In this document: positions 35,191 to 44,274 of the stretch, piece by piece
Numbering within the stretch: the first letter of the stretch is position 1
Layout: every line of letters begins with the position of its first letter
NCBI RefSeq assembly: GCF_000427885.1
Contig: NZ_ATYW01000021.1
Span: 73,824-137,823 of the forward strand
Reading direction: 5' to 3'
Length of the DNA stretch: 64,000 nt
DNA from: Glycomyces tenuis DSM 44171
Lineage (GTDB): Bacteria; Actinomycetota; Actinomycetes; Mycobacteriales; Micromonosporaceae
Program-made: the position numbers and the translations under genes
The notes under the pieces: model-generated
Database searches by the model: none
Seen by the model: only the letters and a program-made list of their open reading frames with translations
What the model was told of the DNA's origin: nothing

Positions 35191-37110
35191 CTACCAGGCG
35201 ATCCATTCGCTGGTGGGGTAGTCGCCGCCGATCTCGCTCGCCATGAGCCCCCCGTAGGACAGCGTCCACAGCCGGTCGCCGATGACGAGGCTCCGCACGA
35301 TCTCGTTGCCGTAGTAGGAGTCGTCCCCGCTCGGCATCTCGTGCTCGATCCAGGCCGCCTCGGTGACGGTGTCGTCGCCGACCTCGAGGACGATCGCGCC
35401 CGAGGCCGAGTCGTACCCGTCCCACGCCGGGAGCACCACGATGCCCTCCGGCTCCCAGTACAGGAAGCCGTGCGGGTCCCATTCGGCGGTCGCGCTCGCG
35501 CCGTAGAGCTCGTACTGGTCGAGCACGCTCGCCTCCTCCTCGGAGACGTCGAACAGGCTCACCTGGAGGCCGGTCGTCACGCCGTCCTCGGTGGCCTCCT
35601 GGCCGACGCCGAGCAGCCGGTCCTCGGCGACGGGGTGCAGGTACGCCGAGTAGCCGGTGATCTTCAGCTCGCCGGTCACGCGCGGGTCCGCCGGGTCGGA
35701 CAGGTCCAGCGTGTACAGCGGGTCGGTCTCGCGGAACGTCACCACGTAGCCGGTGGGGCCGAGGAACCGGACCGCGTAGATCCGCTCGTCCAGCCCCAGG
35801 TCGTCGACCGAGCCGACCTCGGTCAGCTCGTCCTCGCCGATCTCCAGGACCGTCACCGTCGAGCTCGACGGCGCGGCCTCCTCCTCCGGCGCGGCCTCCT
35901 CCTCCGGCGCGACGTCCTCCTCGGGGACGCCCCACCACGAGGTGGCGTCCTCGGTGGTCGCCACGCGCAGGTGCCCGTCGTACTCGCTCATCGAGTACTG
36001 GTTGAGCAGCGACCCGGGCGCCGCCGACTCGCCCGCCAGGCGCGGCCGGTCCCCGTCGAACACGAAGCGGTAGATCTCGGTCTCCGCCCGCGGGTCCTCG
36101 GCGTTCCAGTCGTGGTCGGCGTGGGCGAGGTAGAGGCTCTCGGCGGTGCCGTGGACGGTGCCGCCGTCGGCCATCACCGTCACCGGGTGCACCTCGGACC
36201 ACGCGCCGTCGGCGGCGAGCGCCAGCACCGACACCGTCGAGCCGCCCTCGAAGCGCTCGGGGTGGGCGATGTCCTCGCAGGAGGGCTCGCCCTCCACGCC
36301 GTTGACGCTCCAGCTCGGCAGCCAGTCCGCGAGCTCGGTGGAGCGCACGGCCTCGCGCAGTTCGGAGACCTCGCCGTCGGAGTCGTAGAGCTGCTCCCAC
36401 AGCGGTTCGACCTGCGGCGAGGACTGCACCGCCAGCCGGACCTGGCCGTCGACCATGCGGGCGTCCAGCATGGAGCCCTCCAGGCTGAACGTGTCGAGCA
36501 CCTCCAAGCTGTCGGGGTCGAGGCGGTCGATCGTGAACGCCGAGTAGTACTCGCCGCCCTGCTCGCGGTCCTGGGTGTACATGACCAGCAGTTCGTCGTC
36601 GCCGAGGAACAGCTGGTGGTTCCAGCTCTCCCAGCCGTACTCGTGCTCGGCGACGACCTCGGCGGTCTGCGCGTTCACCACGCGCACGACGGTGTCGACG
36701 ACGCTGTAGACGAACTGCCCGTCGGTCTTGACCACGTCGGGCTCGTCGACGCCGGCGACGGCCGTGTTCGTCTCCGAATGGGGCTCGGTGGAGCCGCGGT
36801 CGCCGCCCGCGTCCGCGCCGTCGCCGGCGCTCTCGGGGGCCGCGGCGTTCTCCTCCGCCGTGAGGGCCTCGTCCTCGGCGAACTCGAGGCCGCCTTGTTC
36901 TTCCATGTTGTGACGCATGTCGACGAGGGTGTCGAGGACGGACTGCTGGATGCCTTCGAGGGCGGCCTCGCAGGTGTCGTAGGAGGCCAGCTGGGCGGAG
37001 GCCGGTATCCACGCGGAGTCGGGGTCGATCTGGGCATCGGGCGCCGAGGTGCACGCGCCGACCGCGAGCACGGCGACGGCGGCGCCGAGAGGTGCGAGTG
37101 GGTGTCTCAT
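35191..37110 (-). CDS. Beta-propeller lipoprotein (Beta_propel family)
   Basis: 639 residues. Signal peptide with lipobox AVGACTS near residue 20, so it is anchored outside the membrane. The hallmark of the secreted Beta_propel family, TNTAVAGVDEPDVVKTDG, starts the propeller at ~115, followed by blades such as VYSVVDTVVRVVNAQ, YLAHADHDWN, YTLDLSDPADPRVTGELKI and YSAYLHPVAEDRLLGVG. An EEEAAPEEEAAP insertion interrupts it near 400. The ligand is unknown in this family; actinobacterial members usually carry a lipobox. It follows the sugar-importer genes on the same strand with 75 bp between. Confidence 0.88.
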   Translation of the reverse strand: MRHPLAPLGAAVAVLAVGACTSAPDAQIDPDSAWIPASAQLASYDTCEAALEGIQQSVLDTLVDMRHNMEEQGGLEFAEDEALTAEENAAAPESAGDGADAGGDRGSTEPHSETNTAVAGVDEPDVVKTDGQFVYSVVDTVVRVVNAQTAEVVAEHEYGWESWNHQLFLGDDELLVMYTQDREQGGEYYSAFTIDRLDPDSLEVLDTFSLEGSMLDARMVDGQVRLAVQSSPQVEPLWEQLYDSDGEVSELREAVRSTELADWLPSWSVNGVEGEPSCEDIAHPERFEGGSTVSVLALAADGAWSEVHPVTVMADGGTVHGTAESLYLAHADHDWNAEDPRAETEIYRFVFDGDRPRLAGESAAPGSLLNQYSMSEYDGHLRVATTEDATSWWGVPEEDVAPEEEAAPEEEAAPSSSTVTVLEIGEDELTEVGSVDDLGLDERIYAVRFLGPTGYVVTFRETDPLYTLDLSDPADPRVTGELKITGYSAYLHPVAEDRLLGVGQEATEDGVTTGLQVSLFDVSEEEASVLDQYELYGASATAEWDPHGFLYWEPEGIVVLPAWDGYDSASGAIVLEVGDDTVTEAAWIEHEMPSGDDSYYGNEIVRSLVIGDRLWTLSYGGLMASEIGGDYPTSEWIAW

Positions 37111-37185
37111 GTACCTTCCGACGCCGCCGTGCCCGAATCGGTTCCCCCCGGCGGCCTCACGAAACCGGAAGGGACCCGACGCCTG

Positions 37186-38031
37186 TCAGCCCTTGGTGCC
37201 TCCCGAGGTCAGGCCGCTGATCAGGTGCCGTTCGGCGAAGCCGTAGAACAGCAGCGCCGGGAGCATCGCCATCATGACGAAGGCGAGCACCTTCGCCGTG
37301 TCCGAGGCGTACTGGCCGGAGAACTGGTCCACGCCCAGCGGCAGCGTCCACAGGCTCGCGTCGTTCAACACCACCAGCGGCAGCAGGTAGTTGTTCCAAC
37401 TGCCGACCAGCGCCAGCACCGAGACCGTCGCCAGCGCGGGCCGCGCCATCGGCAGCAGGATCGTCAGGAAGAACCGCCACGGGCCGGCGCCGTCGATCAC
37501 CGCGGCCTCCTCGATCTCGCCGGGGATGGCGCGGAAGAAGCTGCGCAGGATGATGATCGTCAGCGGCAGGCCGAACGCGGCCTGCGGCAGTATCACGCCC
37601 AGCGGGCTGTCCAGCAGGCCCATCGTCCGCAGGATGATGAACAGCGGCAGCACCGCCACCGCGAAGGGGAACATCAGCCCCGTGGCGAAGAGCGTGAACA
37701 GCACCTCTCGGCCGCGGAAGGCGTAGCGGGCGAACGCGAACGCCACCATCGCCGAGGCGGCGACCACGATGAATGTGGTCGCCAGGGCGATCAGCGCCGA
37801 GTTGAACGCCTGGCGCCAGAACACGTCGGAGGCGAGCGTGTCGGTGTAGTTCTCGACGTTCCACGGGTTGGGCAGCCCGAGCGCGTTCTCCCGCAACTGC
37901 GCGTTGTCCTTGAAACCGCCGAGGAGGGCGAACAGGATCGGCGTGGCGACGAACGCGGTCGTGATGAACGCGGCGATGTAGAACCCGGTGTTGCGCAGCA
38001 GGTTGCCGCGCTTGGAGTTGACGACCGGCAT
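37186..38031 (-). CDS. Carbohydrate ABC importer permease 2 (MalG-like)
   Basis: 281 residues, six membrane helices. The EAA loop that contacts the ATPase reads EIEEAAVIDGAGPWRFFLTILLPMARPAL. The N-terminal LFALLGGFKDN and C-terminal HLISGLTSGGTKG are typical of MalG-type permeases. Its ATG overlaps the stop of permease 1 (TGATG). No sugar ATPase gene is adjacent; in actinomycetes a shared MsiK-type ATPase elsewhere usually energises such importers, which I infer here. Confidence 0.95.
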   Translation of the reverse strand: MPVVNSKRGNLLRNTGFYIAAFITTAFVATPILFALLGGFKDNAQLRENALGLPNPWNVENYTDTLASDVFWRQAFNSALIALATTFIVVAASAMVAFAFARYAFRGREVLFTLFATGLMFPFAVAVLPLFIILRTMGLLDSPLGVILPQAAFGLPLTIIILRSFFRAIPGEIEEAAVIDGAGPWRFFLTILLPMARPALATVSVLALVGSWNNYLLPLVVLNDASLWTLPLGVDQFSGQYASDTAKVLAFVMMAMLPALLFYGFAERHLISGLTSGGTKG

Positions 38032-39029
38032 CAGCGGTCCCCTCCGTTCGATCCGCCTCCGGTGAGGCCGCCCTGGAGGTCTCTCTTCAGCACATAGCGC
38101 TGGTAGAACAGGGCGAAGACGAAGCTGATGAGGAACATGGCGATCGACAGCGCCGAGGCGTAGCCGATCTGGTTGCGCTGGAAGCCCTGCTCGTACATCG
38201 TGATGGCCATGGTCTCGGAGGCGTGGAACGGGCCGCCCCCGGTGAGTACGAACACCAGGTCGAACAGTTGCACGGCGCCGATGATGGACAGGAAGATCGT
38301 GATGCGCAGGGTCGGGCCCATCAGCGGCAGCGTGATGCGGCTGAACATCTGCCGGTTGGTGGCGCCGTCGATGGCGGCGGCCTCGTAGAGCTCCTCGGGA
38401 ATGTTCTGGCGCCCGGCCAGGTACAGGATCATGTAGAAGCCGAAGAACTTCCAGGTGAGGATCCCGAACACCACGAACAGCACCAGCGAGCGGTCCGAGA
38501 GCCAGCCGATGTCGCTCTCGACACCGAGGGAGGCCAGCAGCGAGTCGGCGAAGCCGCGCCGCTCGGAGAAGATCAGTCTGAACAGGACGCCGGTGACCGC
38601 CTCGGCGAGCACATACGGCACGAAGAACAGCAGCCGGAAGATCGTGCGGCCGGGGAAGCGCTGGTGCAGCAGCATCGCCAGGCCGAAGGCGAGCGGGAGC
38701 TGGATCACCAGCGACATGGCGATGATCAGGCCGACCCGCCACAGGTCCCCGAGGAAGACGGAGTCCTTGATCAGGTTGGCGAAGTTCTCGAAGCCGATGA
38801 AGTCGGTGGGCGGACCGCCCAGGCCGTTCCAGCGGAAGAAGCCCACATACGCCGCGAAGATGATCGGCGCGAGCACGAACAGCAGGAACAGGACCAGGCC
38901 GGGGGCTATGAACGCGGCGAGAGTCCCGGCCCCTGGCCGCCCGGCCGGCCGGCGACGGGAGGCTTTCCCGTCGCGGCCGGCCGGGCGCTCCACCGGGGGA
39001 ACCGGAGAGGTCGTGGGGGCAGCACTCAC
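38031..39029 (-). CDS. Carbohydrate ABC importer permease 1 (MalF-like)
   Basis: 332 residues with a ~33-residue basic N-terminal extension and six helices. The EAA motif is ELYEAAAIDGATNRQMFSRITLPLM; FDLVFVLTGGGPFHASE is the usual MalF-type signature before it reaches the last helices. Its GTG overlaps the stop of the binding-protein gene (GTGA) and its stop overlaps permease 2, so the three genes are one tightly coupled operon. Substrate unknown; see the operator upstream of the binding protein. Confidence 0.95.
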   Translation of the reverse strand: MSAAPTTSPVPPVERPAGRDGKASRRRPAGRPGAGTLAAFIAPGLVLFLLFVLAPIIFAAYVGFFRWNGLGGPPTDFIGFENFANLIKDSVFLGDLWRVGLIIAMSLVIQLPLAFGLAMLLHQRFPGRTIFRLLFFVPYVLAEAVTGVLFRLIFSERRGFADSLLASLGVESDIGWLSDRSLVLFVVFGILTWKFFGFYMILYLAGRQNIPEELYEAAAIDGATNRQMFSRITLPLMGPTLRITIFLSIIGAVQLFDLVFVLTGGGPFHASETMAITMYEQGFQRNQIGYASALSIAMFLISFVFALFYQRYVLKRDLQGGLTGGGSNGGDR

Positions 39030-40312
39030 TGCTCGGCCGCCCAGGCCTCATTGATCATCGCGACCATGTCCTCGGACGAGATCTGCCCCAGGATCACGCC
39101 TTCGGTGGCCTCGTTGATGACGCCGCCGATCGCCGGCGGATAGGCCTGGTCGAGGTAGAGCTGCGTGCCGGTGGCCGTGGCCATCGCGTCGACGACGGCC
39201 TGGGTGTTGGCGTCCATCTCGGGGGCGATGACCTCGGGGGTGGCCGAGACGGTGGTGAAGCCGCCGTCGGTGACCGCCCTGGTCTGGTTCTCGTCCTCCA
39301 TCAGGTAGCACATGAAGTCGAAGATCTCCTCGGGCGCGTCGGAGCCGACGGCGAAGCCGTTGCCGCCGCCGAGGTACTCGGTGGGGGCGCCCGCGCCGCC
39401 CTCGACCTCCGGGAACGGGAAGAAGCCGAGCGCGTCGCCGAGGCCCCCCTCGATGCCCGAGGCGTCGGCCTGCGTGACCGGGGCCCACTGGCCCATGAGC
39501 TCCATGGCGGTCAGGCCCTCGCCCATGTGCGCGGCCTGGCCGTCGGCCTCGCCGTAGGCGGCGGACTCGAAGCCCTCCTGGAACGGCTCCATCTCGGCGA
39601 GCTCGGCGAGCATGTCGCCGGCCTGGACGAAGGCCTCGTCGGAGAAGTCCCCGGCCTCGGCCGCGGCGCTCATGCCGTCGAGGCCCGCCAGGCGCATCGC
39701 CAGGTAGGTCCAGTAGTAGTGGCCGGGCCACTGCTCGCCGCCGGCGAGCGCGATCGGCGCGATGCCGGCGTCCTTCAGCGCCTGGACGGCGTCGAGGAAC
39801 TCGGTCCAGGTGGCCGGCGGCTGCTCGATGCCGGCCTCGGCGAAGAGGTCCTTGTTGTACCAGAATCCGACGACACCGGCGTCGAACGGCATGCCGTAGA
39901 GCTTGTCGTCGATGGTGTAGGGCTCCAAGGCGATCGGGTTGATCTTGTCGATGCAGTCGAGTTTGCCGGTGAGGTCCTGGACGAGGCCGGCCTCGACCTG
40001 CTCGGCGAGCACACCGCCGCCCCAGGTCTGGAAGAGGTCGGGGACTTCGCCGGACTGGGTCGAGGTGCCCATGCGCTCCTTGAACGCCTCGTTCTCGATG
40101 GGCTGGACGTCGAAGGTGAGGTCGGACTCCTCGGCCCATTCGTCGGCCATGGCCTGCCAAGTTGACATCATCGGGTCCTGGTTCTGGATGTGCCACCAGA
40201 CGATGTCGGCGTCGCTTCCGGAATCTTCGCCGCAGGCCGCGGCGGTGGCCGCCAGCGTCACGGCGGCTCCGGCCGCCGCGAGCGCTCGGAACCCGTTAAG
40301 GGGTTTGCTCAT
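39026..40312 (-). CDS. Sugar-binding lipoprotein of the ABC importer
   Basis: 428 residues from ATG 40312. An in-frame 43-residue upstream extension lacks codon bias and the extended start overlaps the operator region, so it is rejected. The signal peptide ends in the lipobox ATAAACGE. The mature protein is a cluster-B family 1 extracellular binding protein: IVWWHIQNQDP start, DLFQTWGGGVLAEQ, YGMPFDAGVVGFWYNKDLFAEAGI, MELMGQWAP and ELYxDQ-like QLYLDQAYPP. It delivers an oligosaccharide to the two permeases downstream. Confidence 0.94.
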   Translation of the reverse strand: MSKPLNGFRALAAAGAAVTLAATAAACGEDSGSDADIVWWHIQNQDPMMSTWQAMADEWAEESDLTFDVQPIENEAFKERMGTSTQSGEVPDLFQTWGGGVLAEQVEAGLVQDLTGKLDCIDKINPIALEPYTIDDKLYGMPFDAGVVGFWYNKDLFAEAGIEQPPATWTEFLDAVQALKDAGIAPIALAGGEQWPGHYYWTYLAMRLAGLDGMSAAAEAGDFSDEAFVQAGDMLAELAEMEPFQEGFESAAYGEADGQAAHMGEGLTAMELMGQWAPVTQADASGIEGGLGDALGFFPFPEVEGGAGAPTEYLGGGNGFAVGSDAPEEIFDFMCYLMEDENQTRAVTDGGFTTVSATPEVIAPEMDANTQAVVDAMATATGTQLYLDQAYPPAIGGVINEATEGVILGQISSEDMVAMINEAWAAEQ

Positions 40313-40956
40313 CGGAGTTTGTTCCTTTCGAGGGATGAAGGGTGGACTCGACCGATGCTTGTTCCAGGCAGAGTGAGGGTACTGAACTCCGAAACTTTCA
40401 GAGCAAGTATCGGTAATTCTCGATTTGGTCATAGTACCCATGCGAAGAGAGATTGTGAAGAGGGTCTCCCTTTCCTAAAAAATGGGAAATTTTCATGGGC
40501 TATGCGATTGAACGCGCTACACGCCTGAGGCGAACGGGCACACCGGTTCATGCGGTGCGTGAGCGGCGAAACGGGACGCGGGTGACCGGTGCGGCCGGCG
40601 GTGCGGCGCTGGGACACGACACGAGGAGGGGCGTGGCGGATGCCGGTGGTGTCGGTCCGCTCCGGCAACCGAGCAGACGCGCACGCCGAGGCGCGGGAGC
40701 CGCTGAGGGCCTTGATCCGGGCGTCTGCGGCCGAAGACCCGGGCGTGGGGCGGCGCCGCGTTCGAACATTCGCGCCGGAGGCCGCCGGTGCGCCTCGGCC
40801 GCGCCGTCGCCGCGAATGGCTCCGATCCGAGTGCGGCCCGGCGGCCCAGGTGCGGTGCGGTCGCGCCGGAGTGCCGGCCTCGGTGCGGCGCCGCTTCGGG
40901 CAGGCGAAAACCTCCGGTGGAAGGCCGGAGGCGTCAGGTCGGGGTGTCGTGCGCTG
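40313..40956. other. Promoter region of the sugar importer and gene-free spacer
   Basis: 40313-40440 carries the importer promoter and operator. 40440-40510 is strikingly A+T-rich for this genome (AAAAAATGGGAAATTTTC) with TTTCC/GGAAA arms. 40520-40956 is very G+C-rich with no convincing frame; apparent frames here run into the antisense of the tRNA gene. Confidence 0.55.
40387..40403. promoter_or_regulatory. LacI-type operator before the sugar importer
   Basis: CTCCGAAACTTTCAGAG is a 17-bp palindrome with one mismatched pair, centred on GAAACTTTC. Its core differs by one base from the CGAAA-N-TTTCG sites of streptomycete xylo-oligosaccharide regulators such as BxlR. On the minus strand it lies between TTGCTC and CAGTAC, 75-91 bp before the binding-protein start. 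Confidence 0.6.
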
Positions 40957-41030
40957 TGGAGCGGGTGACGGGAATCGAACCCGCTTCTCAACCTTGGGAA
41001 GGTCGCATTCTACCAGTGAACTACACCCGC
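40957..41030 (-). tRNA. tRNA-Gly (anticodon CCC)
   Basis: On this strand the gene begins GCGGGTGTAGTTCACTGGTA. The acceptor stem GCGGGTG/CACCCGC is perfect. The anticodon stem CGACC/GGTTG encloses TTCCCAA, giving anticodon CCC. The T-arm is GCGGG-TTCGATT-CCCGT. The discriminator T and CCA are encoded (40957-40960). Confidence 0.95.
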
Positions 41031-41095
41031 ATGCCCCGCCGAACGGGGCCGTGACGAGTATACAAGGCGGGTGTTCTGATGCATGACCGGCCCGT

Positions 41096-41150
41096 CCGCC
41101 GCAACCGGATCGGGGCCGGGCGAAGCCCGGCCCCGATCCGGTTGCGGCGG
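41096..41150. terminator. 25-bp perfect-stem hairpin between tRNA-Gly and the protease
   Basis: The left arm 41096-41120 and right arm 41126-41150 are exact complements, starting CCGCCGCAACCGG and ending CCGGTTGCGGCGG, around CGAAG. It lies 172 bp beyond the protease stop and 66 bp before the tRNA 5' end, so it probably ends protease transcripts. The 170 bases between it and the protease contain no gene. Confidence 0.7.
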
Positions 41151-41321
41151 CACTGGGTACCGGTGTCCTATGCGGTGATTCGCGAGGGCCTCCGCCGCCG
41201 TCGGCGGCGCCGATCGGCGAGGAGGCGCGTCCGAGAGACCTGCCCGGTCTCGGCGTGCGCCCCCGGCCCCGGCCGGGCGCCGTCGGAGTCCCGTCGCCGC
41301 CGGAGGCCCCGCGTCACCGGA

Positions 41322-42143
41322 TCACCAGGTGGACAGCACCGCGTCGATGTCGTCGGCCAGCGCGCCCACGTTCGTGTACACGCCCGGATTCCCCGGCTCG
41401 GCGCAGCCGTAGCCCCAGCTGACGACGCCGACCTGCGCGGCCCGGCCGCCCTCGAGCGACATGAGCGGCCCGCCCGAGTCGCCCTGGCACGAGTCCACGC
41501 CGCCGTTCGCCAGGTCGCCGGCGCACAGCATCGACTCGGCGTCGAACTCCGACGGGTACGCCTCGGCGCAGTCCTCATCCGAGACGTGCGGGACCTGGGC
41601 GTACCGGAGCCCGGTCGGCGCCTGGCCGTCGTCGCTGATGCCCCAGCCGGCGATTTCGAGGGTGCCCCAGTCGGCCCGGTCCTCGGCGGCGAGCGTGATC
41701 GGCTCGGCGCCCGGGATCGGCTCGGCGAGCTTGAGCAGCGACCAGTCCTGGACCGTGGTCGTCTCGTCGTAGCCCTCGGCGACGTGGATGTCGGCGACCT
41801 CGTGCACCTGGGTCGCGGTGATGTCGACCGAGCCGTGCCGGACGACCACGTCGCCCGGGGCGCTGTCGGCGGTGCAGTGGGCGGCGGTGAGGACGACGTC
41901 GTCGTCGACCAGCGAGCCGCCGCAGTAGTTGTAGGACGGGTCGGCGGCGTCCGCCAGCGCCACCATCCACGGGTACTGGCCCTCGGCGGCCGGTTCGCCG
42001 CCGATGATCTGGGTGCTGAAGTCGCCCTGCGAGGGCTCCTCTTCGGCGAAGGCACCGGTCGAGGTCGCCGCCAGGACGGTCGCGGTGAGCCCGGCGGCCG
42101 CGAAGGCCCCGATGCGGATGAGTTTTCTGCTGTCGTCGTTCAC
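41322..42143 (-). CDS. Secreted trypsin-like serine protease (family S1A)
   Basis: 273 residues: signal peptide cleaved near AFA, a short propeptide to QIIGGE (activation at Ile47), then the catalytic domain. The catalytic triad is His89 in TAAHC, Asp133 in VQDWSLLKL and Ser223 in GDSGGP. Asp217, six residues before the Ser, is the pocket residue that gives trypsin specificity for Arg/Lys. Cys pairs are placed as in Streptomyces griseus trypsin. Transcribed alone. Likely an exported digestive or developmental protease. Confidence 0.95.
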   Translation of the reverse strand: MNDDSRKLIRIGAFAAAGLTATVLAATSTGAFAEEEPSQGDFSTQIIGGEPAAEGQYPWMVALADAADPSYNYCGGSLVDDDVVLTAAHCTADSAPGDVVVRHGSVDITATQVHEVADIHVAEGYDETTTVQDWSLLKLAEPIPGAEPITLAAEDRADWGTLEIAGWGISDDGQAPTGLRYAQVPHVSDEDCAEAYPSEFDAESMLCAGDLANGGVDSCQGDSGGPLMSLEGGRAAQVGVVSWGYGCAEPGNPGVYTNVGALADDIDAVLSTW

Positions 42144-42260
42144 TCGTGGTCCTTCCGAGTCGAGTGGGTCGAAAGCGGCGGTGTTCCGCGCTTCCGCCCG
42201 CAGCCTACGGGAAGTTACCGCTTAGTAGTAGATTTCGGGTGTAACGGCCTTTTTGGTGAA

Positions 42261-42324
42261 TGCGTATGAATGCGCAATTGATACGCAATGCCGACAAAGC
42301 ATCCTGAAAGGATGGATGTCGGCA
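42261..42324 (-). terminator. Hairpins downstream of the erythromycin-esterase-like gene
   Basis: TGCCGACA/TGTCGGCA (42289-42296/42317-42324) with inner CATCC/GGATG forms a two-part stem adjoining the esterase stop. A second stem, TGCGTAT/ATACGCA (42261-42267/42281-42287), follows. Confidence 0.6.
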
Positions 42325-42328
42325 CTGC

Positions 42329-43669
42329 TCAGCTCAGCAGCGTGTTGGGCGTGGTGCGGCGGATGTGGACGATCGCGTCGAAGGTCTCGATGAGCGAGCC
42401 GGTCGTCATCGCGTGGTCGTCGGCGCTCTGGCCCTCCCCGTAGACGGGGTGGATCATGCGTGTCGTCGCCGGCGCCTCCCGCCATTCGCGGACCGGCCGC
42501 GGCGCGCGCGCGTGCAGGTCGATCAGGTAGTCCGCCTCGCGGGCCTCGCCGAGCACCGCGTCCAGCAGCCCTTCGCCGGGCGGGGCGACGTCGACCGGCG
42601 CGACCGGGTGCCATCCGCTGTTGACGGCGCCTTCGTGGGAGATCGTGCCGATCGAGACGTACCCGCCGCCCAGGCGCTCGCGCAGGTGCCCGCCCGCGTA
42701 GGTGAATTCCGTGGACTCCCCGGGGAGCTCGTAGGCGATCGACGGGGCGGCGCAGGTGTGGATGTTGGCCGCCCAGTAGGCGGTCCGGCCGCCGACGAGG
42801 CGCTGCCACCATTCGAGGGTGTCGGCGATGAAGCGCTCGCGGCCCGGGCGCGGTGCGGCGCCGAGGATCGCGTAGTACTCGTGCCAGCCGACGACGGTGC
42901 GGGCGTGCCGATCGGCGTACTCCCGCTCGAGCCCGTCGCCGGGGATTCCTTCGACGAGGTCGAGGGCGGCGTGGGCGTGGGCGATGAAGGCGGCGCGCTC
43001 GGCGTCGTCGAGCTCCTCCTGGTACCACCAGATGTGGCCGTCGCCGGTGGGACGGATCGGGTCGAGGTGCCCGGCGAGCTCCTCCAGGCGCTCGGGCGCG
43101 GCGGCCCCGACGTAGTCGGTCAGCGCGGTGAAGCTCGCTTCGCGCAGCGTCAGCAGGTCGGCCCCGAGGAAGCGCACCTCGTCGCCGGGGTGGGCCTCGT
43201 TGCGCTCGCGCATCCACTCGATGACGTCGAGGATCTCCTGGGTCTCCCACAGCTGCGACGACAGGTCCGTCGCCAGTTCGCGGGCGTCGCCCTCGCCGGT
43301 GAGGACGAAGCGGTCGATGGCGGCGCCCTGCGCGAAGTCCATTTCGAAGGCGAGCGTGCGGAACCCCATCCGCTCCACCAGGTAGCGCACCATCTTGTGC
43401 TTGACGAGGCACTGCTCGCGCGAGCCGTGGCTCCATTCGCCGAGGCCCACGACCTCGGCCCGGCGGGCGATGTGCCCCAAGGCGTCGAGGTCGTCGAGGG
43501 ACGAGGCCGGGTCGATCGAGCCGATCGGGTCGGCGCGGTGGTCGAGCCAGGCGGTGACGGCGTGGCCGTCGGCGGGTTGCGCCGCGGCCGGGGCCGCGAC
43601 CGTCGTGGCGGCGGCCGAGGCCGCCGCGAGTCCGAGGAGGTGCCTGCGGGTGAGCTTGCCGTGCGTCAT
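42329..43669 (-). CDS. Secreted erythromycin-esterase-family hydrolase
   Basis: 446 residues from ATG 43669; the frame extends far upstream but without a ribosome site or coding bias. The N-terminus TRRHLLGLAAASAAATTVAAPAAA is a twin-arginine signal peptide. The mature part has the EreA/B-like family pattern: AEVVGLGEWSHGSREQ, FRTLAFEMDFAQG, EWMRERNEAH, WAANIHTC, and GTISHEGAVNSGW. Family members include macrolide esterases, but most have unknown substrates; the Glu/His metal-like residues are present. Resistance is therefore only a possibility. Monocistronic. Confidence 0.88.
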   Translation of the reverse strand: MTHGKLTRRHLLGLAAASAAATTVAAPAAAQPADGHAVTAWLDHRADPIGSIDPASSLDDLDALGHIARRAEVVGLGEWSHGSREQCLVKHKMVRYLVERMGFRTLAFEMDFAQGAAIDRFVLTGEGDARELATDLSSQLWETQEILDVIEWMRERNEAHPGDEVRFLGADLLTLREASFTALTDYVGAAAPERLEELAGHLDPIRPTGDGHIWWYQEELDDAERAAFIAHAHAALDLVEGIPGDGLEREYADRHARTVVGWHEYYAILGAAPRPGRERFIADTLEWWQRLVGGRTAYWAANIHTCAAPSIAYELPGESTEFTYAGGHLRERLGGGYVSIGTISHEGAVNSGWHPVAPVDVAPPGEGLLDAVLGEAREADYLIDLHARAPRPVREWREAPATTRMIHPVYGEGQSADDHAMTTGSLIETFDAIVHIRRTTPNTLLS

Positions 43670-43800
43670 GGTCCGACTCCCTGCCAGATCGAATGTCGTT
43701 GCCGTATCCGATCGTGGTGGAGGCCGGCGCGTGCGGGAATGCGCTGCGCGGCTGATTCGGACTACGCCCGCCGACGTAGCCCGCGAGGGAGCCGGGCGGC

Positions 43801-44274
43801 CTAGTGCTGCTCGCTGCGCAGTTCCTTGCCGAGGTGGAGCGAGCCGTCGGCCTCGGCGTAGTGCCCGAACGGCGTGACGGGCCGGTAGTCGAGGGCCCGG
43901 TACATGGCGATGGCCTCCGGCTGGCGCGGGCCCGTCTCCAGGACGATGCGTTTGCGGCCGGCCGCGGCGGCGGAGGCCTCGACCGCGGCGACGATCAGCC
44001 GCGCCAGGCCCTGGCGGCGGGCGCTCTCGCGCACGTAGACGCGCTTCATCTCGGCGTCGTCGTCGCCGTTGGCGCGCCAGCCGCCGCATCCGACCGCCTC
44101 GCCGTCGGCATCGAAGGCGACGATGAAGTCGCCGTTCGGCGGGTCGAAGTCGCCGATCTCGAGCCGCGTCTCGTCACCGGAGCCGTAGCGGCGGGTGTAT
44201 TCGGCCTGGAGTTCTTCGCAGAGTGCTTGCGCCAATGCGCCGGTGAAGGGCGTCCTCTCAAGAGTGAACTGCAC
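43801..44274 (-). CDS. GNAT-family N-acetyltransferase
   Basis: 157 residues, starting at GTG 44274. The acetyl-CoA-binding motif A is MKRVYVRESARRQGLARLIVAAVE (R-R-Q-G-L-A), preceded by GCGGWRANGDDDAE. RKRIVLETGPRQPEAIAMYRALDY is the motif-B strand and helix. No ribosome site; CAGAGT 6 nt upstream may be a weak leaderless -10. The substrate is unknown. Convergent with nothing; the neighbour at lower coordinates is the esterase, 130 bp away. Confidence 0.9.
   Translation of the reverse strand: MQFTLERTPFTGALAQALCEELQAEYTRRYGSGDETRLEIGDFDPPNGDFIVAFDADGEAVGCGGWRANGDDDAEMKRVYVRESARRQGLARLIVAAVEASAAAAGRKRIVLETGPRQPEAIAMYRALDYRPVTPFGHYAEADGSLHLGKELRSEQH

Noticed and set aside
35341-38097. 918-codon plus-strand open frame
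   Set aside because: Antisense of the beta-propeller lipoprotein and permease 2; no ribosome site or coding pattern.
40548-41086. Frames across the tRNA gene giving peptides such as GDGNRTRFSTLGRSHSTSELH or VTGIEPASQPWEGR
   Set aside because: These are the familiar spurious translations of a tRNA gene and its complement.
42329-43669. Calling the erythromycin-esterase-like protein an antibiotic-resistance gene
   Set aside because: The family is broad and mostly uncharacterised; an exported Tat protein in a producer-type genome gives no direct evidence of macrolide hydrolysis.
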